This document shows, piece after piece, positions 48,900 to 61,512 of a stretch of DNA of 64,000 nucleotides. Within the stretch, counting starts at the first letter, position 1; the number at the start of each line of letters is the position of its first letter. The translations under genes and the position numbers were made by a program. The notes beneath the pieces are model-generated. The model had not been told where the DNA came from. It did no database searches and saw nothing but the letters and a program-made list of their open reading frames with translations. Origin of the DNA: Phallusia mammillata (taxonomy: Eukaryota; Chordata; Ascidiacea; Phlebobranchia; Ascidiidae); assembly GCA_003260075.1 (NCBI GenBank), contig QLIY01000428.1, positions 62,001 to 126,000 of the forward strand, read 5' to 3'.

Positions 48900-51800
48900 A
48901 TATATATACATTTTAATCAATGACAATATTTGAAAGTGGAAACTGAACAGACCCTACAGATCCCTAAGAACAGAACCAGGGCAGATAATTTGAATATTTA
49001 AGCCAGAATATATTTAACATGCAAACTATAAGGATCTTTAACAGAAATGTCACCCAACAAAACCGTTAACCCATTTCCTTGTAAGATCTGCATGCTACGC
49101 CACATTTCACAATCCTACCCCAATATGTTTATTGTTTCTTACAAATAAGACTTTGAAAAAACAAATAAACCAATTCTCAACAGATAAATTACCGACAATC
49201 ATTACAACTTCAACATTTGCTCACTGACAATGTTGTAAAGTAAAATACACGTATCTCAACATCTTAAGGACAAATAACTGAACATTTTCATAAACCTAAA
49301 TGTATAGTTGTTGCTAAACCATCATATGATTACAAAAGAACTAGATTTCCAAATATATAACTGCTCTGATGTAAGATTTTCAGGAAAGGTATAAATCACC
49401 TTGAGCCGAAAATAATAAATTCTCAACTGTCTGTTGCATAATATGTATTTCTATATGAGTTATTTCAGTCAGCAGAGCAGAAGATTAACATGAATTGGGC
49501 TAAACAAACAGAAGGAAAATCATCCACATACAACCCATAAATTACTCAAAACGAATGTTCACTAAAATATCTTAAATACTTAAAAACAACTAAAATACTT
49601 GAGAAGAAACTGTGACATATGTGTTCACTTATGTCAGTAATCTATTTGCTTAATATTTTGACACCTTACAACTAAAACACCTGCTTTGGTCTAATTGTTG
49701 TCTTTTTACCTCACAATCAGCAGTTTTAAGACAACATGTGACATAACAGACAAACAAATCACATTATGACATCACTATTCATCAAGATATTAATTATCAA
49801 CAACAATGATTACATTCCAATTCTGATTCATATAATCATGAGATCATTTTTCCTGGTTTTCCATCCCTTGCACCTTACAGTCATGATTAATTTGGTATTT
49901 TGAAGGCATTACATAAATAGCTAAATTTAAACAAATGTTTTAGAGCAAAATAAAGATTAAGAAATTAATTTGCTTCCTTGTTTGTAAAACTGCAATAATT
50001 CACCCAGCAAAATCCATGATTAAATTTACATTTTTTTGGTAAATAGTAAAAAAATTAATTAAAGTTTTCTGCACAGAAAAATTGGCAAAAAAACTTTTAA
50101 GGAAGTAGACTGTTTAATGGACTATTGCCAAGTTTTCCAATTTTTTTTACAATTCACTTCTTGAAAAATTTTAATAGAAAGGTAATTTGATCTCTGCCTT
50201 ATCTTATCACAATAACTTTCCTAAATAGAACACACTTTGGGATTTTTCTAACCATAGACTAAGAGGATCAAATTTAAGATGCAAATATTCTTGGCCTAAC
50301 TTTTCTGGAGCTTGCATTGTGCTTCTTTAGTAACTGCTCCTGCTAAAAATAACTTCATGCTTTTGTAAAAACCTAACAGGTATATAAACAATAAAAATAA
50401 ACAATAAATTGCAAATAACCAATACTGGGCAAATATCTTTTGTAAAAAAAATAAATACAATTATAATCAAAGTTATTTTTAGTTTCATATAATTTTTTTG
50501 CCAATTAAACTGCTATGAAAGCTATATCTCCCTTTAAGTAGCGCTAACGCCAATCTTTGTCACCTCGATGTGTTTGAGGCATTATTCAGACCCGATTAAA
50601 GGGGGAACTATTTCCTTTTTTCAGTGATACGTAGCACGTAGCCTCAATTCATCACTATTCACACGCGCTTCCTGTTACTGCAGCGAATTATTGAAAGTTA
50701 CTCAGACCATGTTGTAAAAATTCAAACCGGGTTACTCAATGCCAAGTTCAAAATTTTACAAAGTATAAAATTGTTAAACATTGTAGTGAACATTTTTGAA
50801 AAGGTTTTTGGAGTAAATTTTATTTTTTTGACATTAAGAGCACACATGTAACATATTTTTCTAGCTTTTTTGCATATGTGTAAAGTATTATGAGCAGAAC
50901 AACTGATATCCATACAAGTCATATAACATAGTCATGTTTAAAGTTTAATGATTAAAGCAGAGAATAAATCTTTAGTATCTGACATCACTCATTTGTCACA
51001 AAACATAAACCTAAACAAGCAACAACCCTTGAGTCAGAATCATTGTGTTTTTAGTACTTTTAGAAACAAACAATCGCAAATAGCTGTGGAAAAATCTATT
51101 GTTGGCTCAAACTGTCATTCCTCATTTGCATTCAACAGCAATATATCGAGCAGTTAGTTCTTCCTACCTAAGCCACATCCATTGACAAATATGAATTCTC
51201 TGTAGGAATGACAACAAAACCACGTCGGTATGACGGCATTTAAACATCCCAGCCGTCAAACCTGTGGGATTGATTGAACAGCAGAGAGGAAATGGTTTGG
51301 AACCACGGAAAAGAAATGTTTTTTTTTCTATTTTTAAACCTCTTCTTTGGGAGTGTATTCTTTACAGTGAAATTGATAATAATCACAGAATTTTATGTTC
51401 CTTTATGGAACACTGCAAAACCTTTTAGTCAATCACCTGGACATTTATTCATACATACATTTTTGTTCAACCTTATTGAAAGACTATTTACTAAGGGTTA
51501 GACAAAGCAGTTCTTTTACAAAACTATCTGTCTTTTTAATATGCAAGAAATTTCAGAAAAAAAGATAAATACAAGATTCACCAAAGAAAACATTTTTCAC
51601 ACTTTCATTCTCACTAACTTGCAAAAGGTTACTAAAAACATTTTTCTGATTACAAAACTGTAACTACTTTGCCATTGCACAGTGATAAACTTATCCGAAC
51701 TAACAATACTACAACATGTTCTTGAGACAATAACACTAAAAGATTTTGCATCATAATCCATCTTGAGGTTGAGAATGATTTAGCAAAACGTGAAACGTTC

Positions 51801-54800
51801 CAGTAAAAATATGATAATAAGTGTCACATCAGCCATTAGCATCGGTAGTACACCCTAAGGCCATCCAAGTCGCTTAATTGTCACCCACATGCTACGGTAA
51901 TTCACACCAGGGCATAATCACATTCATAAATCTCAACATTTGGCATCACTACACATGAAGACTTGCAACATTTATTAAAGAAAAAAACTCAAAAAACCCT
52001 GATGAGAATTTCTAATCCAGATTAACGAGCTACGAGCTGATGAAACCCTGCAACGATTTGCTGAAAAAACAACTCATGAATACATTTAAATGAATATATT
52101 CTCATTACAGATCTTACATAAAAAACACATCTTTGACACGTTGATGACTTAACAAAGCTATTTACCCATGAAAAACTGCACTAATTTTCTGATGAAAAAA
52201 CTCAATAATCCCATATTTTATTTCAACACTTGTGAAATAAATACATTCTGATTACAGATTTGACATAAAAAACACATATTTCACACTTATGAGTGAACAA
52301 AGCTTGTTACTCGACTTAATAACCTGAAACAATTTGCTGATGGAAAAAACTCAAAAAGCCCTTATCCAATTTCAATACCTTGTTAAATGAATACTTTACC
52401 ATTACAGAACATATATAAAAAATGCATCGTTGACACTTATGACTGCACAGAGCTTATTAGGTAACTGGCAGATTGAGAAGACATTGACTGTTGAAAGTTA
52501 TGCGTGTCAATACTGCTGAGAAGTGACACAACATAATTATTCCAACAAACGACAATGTAAGCTGATTACAGTTTCCACACAAACTTAATTTGCGGCACTG
52601 ATGAGAATTTCTAATCCAGATTAACGAGTGACAAGCTGACACTATTTCACCGGAACCAATTCCTCTCAGTTTACAAGAAACTCATCCACACTATATCGTG
52701 TTTAGGTGATGTATATAAAAACGGAAGGTAAACTAATTTTAACATAAACACAATGGCAGGAATTATTTTAAACTGTCGAAATGACAGGTGGTTAGTTTAA
52801 ATGCCTAATAGTTTATTTGCCAGAAATGTTTTCAAACAGCCCCTTAAGCAGCCAAAAAAAAAGAAATCCTCAGCATTTAAATGTAGTCCTTTAAACTTTA
52901 CAAGTTTATGAACAAGTTAATGTGAGACCTAGACTAAATGCAAGATAAAAGGAAATGTGATAATATGGATCAATGGCTGTAGCAACAAACTTCACTCATA
53001 TTTCTTACCTCTGTAGATCGACTTATAGCTTTTCCAAAAGCAACAAATCGATTTGCGAAAGCCTTTCCTTCGCGCTTGGCTGATTGATGACTGGGCATCA
53101 CAAAAGGGGGTTTCCCTCTCTGCACAAAACAAAACAATTTATTTTAATTAACATTTTAAAATTTCACCCAAATTTTGGGCAAATTAACCAGTTTCTATTT
53201 GAAAACCCCATGAGGAATTTTACAATGCCAGAGTGATGCCTATAATTGTAAAATTCCATGTTGGAAACATAATTCTGGGATAATATAAGATTTTTGTCAT
53301 GAAATAAAATTAAGTTTGATGGCAAATACAAAAATCTTATCTAATCTGGGATGTTTAAACAGGAATGCAAAAAGCTGACTCCTATTATTTTAAGTCAAAG
53401 TAAAAATAAAATTGAAAAAAAATTGACAACGAATGAAATTATAAAAACTTTTTAACAATTGACAACAAATAGAACTGTAAAAATAGTTGGAAAAATTGAC
53501 AACAAATGAAACAAAGAAACATTCAATCTGAAGATGAAATATGACGAGCAACATAAAAATCATGCAATAAATGTTGCTGACTCACCATTACATTAGAAAG
53601 AAGCATAAAGCCTGCGAAAAGTTTTCAAAGTTGACTTAAATTATGATTCATTTATTTTTCAGTTATAGACCCTGAGCTTCTAGTGTTCACAACTGACAGA
53701 CAATACTGAAACATGTTTTACTTAAATGTTATGTTTAACTTCCAACAAATATTTGTTTCTGTGATATAACAGATTTTATTTTTGTAACTTATTATAATAG
53801 AAAATATTTGATAAAAATACAAACATTACCTCAACTCTTCGTTGTGGTCTTACTTGATCTGAATGGGCTCGTAAATCTACAAAGAGTAAAAAACTGTCAC
53901 GGAATAATTTACTTAATGCATCAATTTGGCTGGTGAAAAACTTGTTCTTTGTTGTTGCTATAAAAAAGTATAACTCTCACATACAATATGTCCGGTTTAA
54001 AAAATGGCATATTATCGCCATCTTTTAGATTGGTTGGCATATTTCAGAGTCATTTCAGGCATATTTTTTCACACAAGCCAAAATAGGACATAACGCAAAC
54101 TAGAACACACCTGTCATCCTATATTTCCCCATGCTCAGCTTATGCATGGGAGGCGGTACATGGGAGTGCTTCATGCGGTTGTCGTGGCGATGAAGATTCT
54201 GCTGACTCAACATGGGTGTGGTGTTTTGCTGAGTCAGCCTGCTGCTGCTGACAGAACTGGAATGCAGCTTGTGGTGTTCAACTGTTTGCTACAAATAAAA
54301 ACAGTTTGTATTGAAGACAGAATAAAATAATCCAAATGTAAGTTATGTTGTCTAATTCAAGATCAGCAATCAACCTATTCAATGTAACTGCATTGAAATT
54401 GATCAACCTATGCACTGTTTCATTAAAAAAATAAAATATCTATCTTTTTTATGCAACCCTTGTTTCGCACTTTTTATAAATCTTTTACGTGACTCAAGTG
54501 TATATAAACGAGTGTAACTGATGTAGCCTTCATATCACTGGCAATGGCATGAGCATTTGCCGAAACGTTTTAACAATAAAGCATGTTGCTTTTTACGTCT
54601 ATTTGGGCCAGTATTTCCATCATTAAAAGTAAAATATATCTTATAACTAAGATCTGTTGGGCAAGGTGACAATATTTCCACTTTACTGCTGTAGATAAGT
54701 AGTTTTAGTCGGGTTGTAAACGGTTCCACTAAATCAGTGGTTCCCAACCAGTAAATACAGGCCCCCCCCCCTGACTCACCATTACATTAGAAAGAAGCAT

Positions 54801-57800
54801 AAAGCCTGCGAAAAGTTTTTAAAGTTGACTTAAATTCTGGTTAATTTATTTTTCAGAAACAAAAGGTGTTATAGACCTTGAGCTTATAGTGTTTGAAACT
54901 GACAAAGAGAAGTTAAAAATGAAAACTTAAATTTTATGTTTAACTTTCAACAAAGTTTTGTTTCTGTGAAGCAACAGATTTAATCCTGCATTATTATTCA
55001 TATTTAATCATAACTCATTATGAAACATTTTACAGAAATTCAAACATTACCTCAACTCTTCGCTGATGTCTTGCTTGATCTGAATGTGCTCGTAAATCTA
55101 CAAAAAGTGAAAAAAATGTCACAAAATTTTTTCCATTAATTTGGCTGATAAAAAACTTGCAGTTGTTGTAAAAAAAGTCATTTGTATTTATAAATTTACC
55201 CGAACATAATTCCCCATTGATTATGTCCTATTTTCAAAACGGCATATTTACTGTAATATTTTGCATTAGGTCTCACTTTTCCCGCAAGTAGAACCATGTC
55301 CCACTTTTCCCGCAAGTAGAACGCTTGGATTATCACAAATGCAAAGTTGTTAAACTGTTAATAAGCTATAAACAACTTATTTTTAATATCTTTCAAATTA
55401 TTGTTAATATGTTTAGTGAAAAACACAATTAAATCCTGCAATATGCGGGACATTTATGTCAAATAGTTTCAACCTACCTGCCATCCTATATTTTCCCATG
55501 CTCAGCTTATGCATGGGAGGAGGAACATGGGAGTGCTTCATGCGGTTGTCATGGCGATGGAGATTCTGCTGACTCAACATGGGTGTGGCGTTTTGCTGAG
55601 CCAGCCTGCTGCTGCTGACAGAACTGGAATGCAGCTTGTGGTGTTCGACTGTTTGCTACAAAGTAAAAACACTTATTGAACACACAATACAATTATCCAT
55701 ATGCAAGTTTTGTTGTCTAATTTCAAGCGAGCAATCAACCTATTCGATGTAACTGTGTTAAACTTTTGCTATGTACAATTTCATAAACAAAAACATAGAT
55801 ATGTTATGGCTAAAGATGTGTCAGGCAAGACAACAATATTTCCATGTTATTGCTGCCATTGAATAGTTCTAGCCCTGTTGTAACCAGTTTTCACAAACAC
55901 ACAAGTGGCAAAACCAAAAACAATTCGAAAATCAAGCCTACATTGGGCATTTTTATGTTCAGCCAAATTACCTTTGTGTGAAAAGCTGAAGACAGGTTGC
56001 TCGGCAAAGTAGAGTTTCGTCCACTGTAAGCCACATTAGAGTGACCTGTAAAGAGGGTTTGGTTCATAATGGTCAATTTCCACTTAAACCAGGCTTATAT
56101 GAATTTAATACAACAAACTATATTTCATTCCCAACCTGATCTTGTGTGAGAATGACTTGAATCTGAATCTGATGTGAACAAATTCTTGGGACTGAATCTG
56201 TTGCCCTCGTCCATGCTACTGCTGGAAAAGATAAAAATGTTACTCAACAGTGACACCATGTGCAGACAAATAGTTTGAAATTTTGTCTGTGTTTAGCGCT
56301 AATTTAGCTTTAACTATTCTTAAAGGCTTTGGAAAAATGCAGTACGTTCAGTGTGTGTATACATATTACTGACAATCGGCGCCAGTTAAGTTGTTTATTT
56401 ATGTAACAGAAATATTAACTTCACCTATTTAGAATCTATTTCATCAACAGTTCCTGTCTTATTCAAATTTCGGTTTGTGTTAATAACAACAACATCATAT
56501 TTTATGTGCCAACAGAAATATAAATATCAATGTTAAAAATACGTGAAACACTTGTATTGTAAGCAGGTCTGGGAGCCCTTACCTGGAATGTTTACGTTCA
56601 ACGGATATTTTTCGCTTGTCGTTATTGGTCCATGCAAGCGCCACTGGAGGGAGACTTGATTCTCCTCGTGTGAGTTTCGTGTGGGGAGGGTGGTAATCGA
56701 GGATGTGGTAATGTGGAGTTGATAGAGACTGGTCGACTGCAAGAAACAGAATTGAAAAACCGTCAATGTAAAAGTGAAACAACTCTACATATGTGGCAAA
56801 CATAAATGGGCCACTTTGGGCATAACTAAATAGTTCAATACCTGACCAAATAACTAAATACCCGGCAGTTAAACTTATGAGTGTATGTCAAAAGTCTAGT
56901 GTATGTCTTTCCTGGCGTCACAAAAGATTTGGTTGATTCGGTTAAATTTATTTGTCAAAAATGCCGAATATTCAGTTTTAGTCAGGTCGCAACTTTGCCA
57001 ATTTAGTGCATCAAACTAATGTTGCAGTATTAGTTTGGATGTAGTTTGAAAGTCTCCATCCAACATTTTTTTTTTTGCTTTAATCATCAGATATATATAG
57101 CTTAGGGGCCAGCACTATCTTTCAAAACTTAACTTTGCCACACTATTTAAAATCTGTGAAAGTCATGATGGCATAGCCCTGTTCATTGCCACTAATGATT
57201 AGTTTTGTAATTTTAGATACTTTCTGTACACACACCTTGTACAAAGTTAAGTTTAGACCTTCAAAAAATTGCATCTAAAATTGACAAACAAGTTTGAGAT
57301 TGAGTCACACGTAAAAATGTCAAAAAAAAAAAAATGACAAAATGTGGTGATTCTTTGAATTTACAAACTTGTCACAAACCTAACGCCCCCCCCCCTAGAG
57401 TTTCGTCCACTGTAAGCCACATTAGAGTGACCTGTAAAGAGGGCCGGGTTCATAATGGTCAATTTCCACTTAAACCAGGCGTGTATTTAATTAAGAACAT
57501 AACTGCCAAAGAACTAGTGTATATAGAATATATCCTGCAGATGTTTCAACAATCGCTGTTGTCATTGTCACTTTTTATATCCTTAAGTTCTTTTGCAGTT
57601 ACAGTTATGATTAAATTACTTTTCAAGTCTTATATGAATTTAGTACAACAAAATACATTTCATTCCCAACCTGATCTTGTGTGAGAATGACTTGAATCAG
57701 AATCTGATGTGAACAAATTCTTGGGACTGAATCTGTTGCCATCGTCCATGCTACTGCTGAAAAACATAAAAATGTAACTTAACAGTGACACCATGTGGTT

Positions 57801-60800
57801 AGAATTAAAAATGCACACAAATAGTTTGAAAAAAAAATTGCCTGGTTTAGTGCTAATTTGGCCATTCTTTAGAAAAAATGCAAAATGTTAAGTGTGTGTA
57901 TACATATTACTGACCATCGGCGCAAGTTAAATTGTTTATTTATGTGACAGAAATTTTAACTTTGCCTTTTTAGAAAGCATCAACAGTTCCTGTCTTATTT
58001 AAACAGAATATTGTTCGGTTTGTGTTAAAAACAACAACATAATTTTTTATGTGCCAACAGAAAAAATATAATTATCACTGTTGAAAATACGTGAAACATT
58101 TAAAGCAAATTTACGAAGCTTAAACATACCTGGAGTGTTTTCGTTCGACTGATATTTTCCGCTTGTCGTTATTGGTCCATGCAAGCGTCACTGGAGGGAG
58201 ACTTGATTCACCTCGTGTGAGTTTCGTGTGAGGAGGATGGTAGTCAAGAATGTGGTAATGCGGAGTTGATAGAGATTGGTCGACTAAAAGAAATAATCAG
58301 ATATAGTTCAACAGACCAGCGCTATCTTTCAAAACTTAACTTTGCCTCACTGTTTAAGTTCTGTGAAAGCCATGATAGCCCTAATAATGATCAATTTTGT
58401 GCTTTTAGATACTTTTCTGTAAACACATCTTGCATATAGTTAAGTTAGGAATTTAGACCTCCAAAAAATTGCATCTAAACTCGATAAACAAGTTTGAGGT
58501 TGTGTCATACATAAAAAAAAACTACAAAAAATTAAAGACGAAAACTGGTGATCCTCTGAATTTCTAGTCAAAAAAAAAAAGCTAGTCACAAATTAACTTT
58601 CAAACAATACTCACCGATCCCGCTATCATTAGTTGTATTGCTCAACACACTTGTGTTGCGAAGGTCATCAGAAGTTTTCAGTAATTGTTCGTTACTGGTT
58701 GACTGGAGGAGTCGCATAACAGATAAAATGCTTCGAGGGGTTTTCGGGAATTCCACACATTCTCCAGTTTCTGTGTTTGTTGAACATTGAATCCCAAATC
58801 TACAGCAAGAAACTTAGTAAAACCTAGTACAGAATTTGATCAAAGGGTAAAGTGCTCATGAATACATTGCAAAGTGCTCATGAACATATTGCAGACAGTC
58901 CAACAATATTTTCTGTCATTAACATTTCATGTTGCTTACTATTATTTTCATGCAAGCTCTACACCAGTTTTGTTTTTACTTGGGCAAGCAAGGTTATAAC
59001 TTTGGCTGAAGCTACTTGCAAAGATACGAAAAAATCAAACCAAAAATCGGTAAAATATAATTGTGTTTTGTACGGGAACAATATGTTTTGTTTGACTTCT
59101 ATCATATCCACACATAGCCTCATTGGTAAATGTGAAATAAATTAAAACGAATATACACAAAAAGTGTTTTATCAAATAAAAAGAAACATGAATGTATGTA
59201 ATCATTACAGTTACAGAGAAAACATTTTCAGGAACCCAAAGTTTTTCTGTCATGTATTGAAACAATTTTACCTGTTGGCTTTTTCGAGGTGAACATGGTG
59301 AGAACTTATTTCAGGATCCACCATAAAAATGTGACACGAAGTTTGGATGTTTGACATAGAGGTGATTTTTCCATGGTGGGCATCCTGTATAAAACAGTGG
59401 GTTAAGCTCAAGATGAACTCGAGTTGTTGAAAGGAACTGTTTTAAATACAAATGATAAACCCTTTTCAAAACCCATACTTATGTCTATAAATCAATTGAG
59501 CACAGAATCTAAAAACGCAATATCTGTAATAGTCAGTGCTGTATAAATTAATTTGTTCTGCTTTATATCGTAACAATTCCTTTCTTTACAAAGCACTAAG
59601 CTATGTACTGCAGTGTTATAAATTGAGTTGAGTTAATTTTACTTGGTTAAAAAACCATAGTAATACATTTGCACTAGAACAAAAATCAAGCCTTAAATAT
59701 CTGCGCAACATTGAAACGTTATGGAGCACAAAACAAATTGGTAGATAAAGGATTGCAGCTACACCGTTTTCTGGAGATCATTGTAAATTAAAAGGCACTG
59801 TAACAACAAGCACACTCTTTCACCTGTAAAGTCACGAGACAAAAAAATCTCCCATCATCAGGACAAGGAGCAGAAAACATGAGTTTATCGACGTGATAAA
59901 TTGCTATCATGTCTCCATCAGCGTTGTAAAGTTTTGCCCCACTCTGAGTCACCTGAGTGTAAAAGATTTTACTTGTTTGAAGGTCATCGGGCTGACCTTG
60001 AAGATATAAATTAAAGTAAAAAAACGCCAATTCAACTTAAACAGCAAATGACGAACTGCCATACAATTCAAAAATTTTATTAGTTTAATAAAAGTTTGGA
60101 ACACTAATGGTGAAAATAACGGCTAAAATAGCATTTGCCACCCCCCCCCCGAACAATAAAGCATGTCGCTTTTTACGTCTATTTGGGCCGTTATTTTCCT
60201 CATTAATAGAAGTTTATTGTTGTATTATTTTTGGCTTTTTATCTGCTACAGCGAACTAGACAGAGAGTTGATGTTATTATCCGCACAAGTTAAAACTTAA
60301 CAAGTGCATAAGAACACTAGAGTGACACAAGAGTCAGACAAGTCCACTCAATATGACAATGACTTGTGAATCTTTGTTCAAAACTTTAAGTTAAGTGGTT
60401 CAGCCAATAATCAATGCAAAATATATCACAAATTTGAATCTTCATCACTTTGTGTTGGAAATACTTGTCACATACAAACATTAAATGTTTTTAAGTTGCA
60501 AAACCGAATTCTAATAAAAATGCCAGAAGCTATTTCTAATCTAAAGCAGTGGTCGGCAACCGCCGGTCCGCGAAGAGTTCGTTACCGGGCCGTATAATTT
60601 TTCAGGTTAAATGCTATAAACCATTTTGCACAAATATCCCAGGGTTGATAAACTAATTTTTGAAGACCGGCCCACGATAAAATTTCACTTTTAAAAATAG
60701 TCCACAGTGCAAAAAAGATTGCTGATCCCTGATCTAAAGGTTTTCTATGTGATAGTAACCCTAACTTGTAACAAAACAAGTTTATGTTCAACATTTCAAC

Positions 60801-61453
60801 AAACCTTGAACAAGACTCTTTGGTGAATATGCTGTTCAAGTCTCAGTCGCTGGACACAACCCCTTACAGAATCGAGACTCGCTTGCGCCACCATGTGGGC
60901 ATCCATCATCGGCATTTCGACCGTTCCAAGGTAAGCGACGATTGATTGGACCATGACCATCGACGGCAAGTTGTCACTCAACTGACGATCATGTTTAAAA
61001 TTTCCATCTTCAGTTGACGATTTTTTTCTTTCTTCACGATTTTTCGGAGGAGTCATATTTTTGAATATTTCACCCGAGTGCAAATCCTTCAGCACTTTAT
61101 CTGTGCGGGAAAAACTCTGCACCTGGTCCAAAGTTCTTGTTTCCTTTGCTGAAAAGTACAAAATGTTTAAATTCAACATGTATATGTCCATTCCCTTAAA
61201 TTTGGACAAGTACATGTTCATTAAAAAGTGTTAAAAACTTGAGCAAAATGGCATTAAAGCTAAAACAGTCCATGAAATTCAAGATGCGTTCATTCCATCA
61301 AGAAGTGTATACTATTAGATTTTGGTAAAAAGTGGAGCAAAGTAGAATTTTGCCAGTGAAATAACATCAACATTTATCAAGCTATGTATTACTTTCACTT
61401 AAAACATCAATTCAAGCATCAAAATTAGGAATTAAGTAATAACAACTATTAAT

Positions 61454-61512
<59 letters not shown>

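Noticed and set aside
53830..58283. Mutually exclusive duplicated exons in RGS12
   Set aside because: One duplicate is cut off at a C10 run and the same architecture occurs some twenty times in introns and repeats, so haplotype overlap is the simpler reading.
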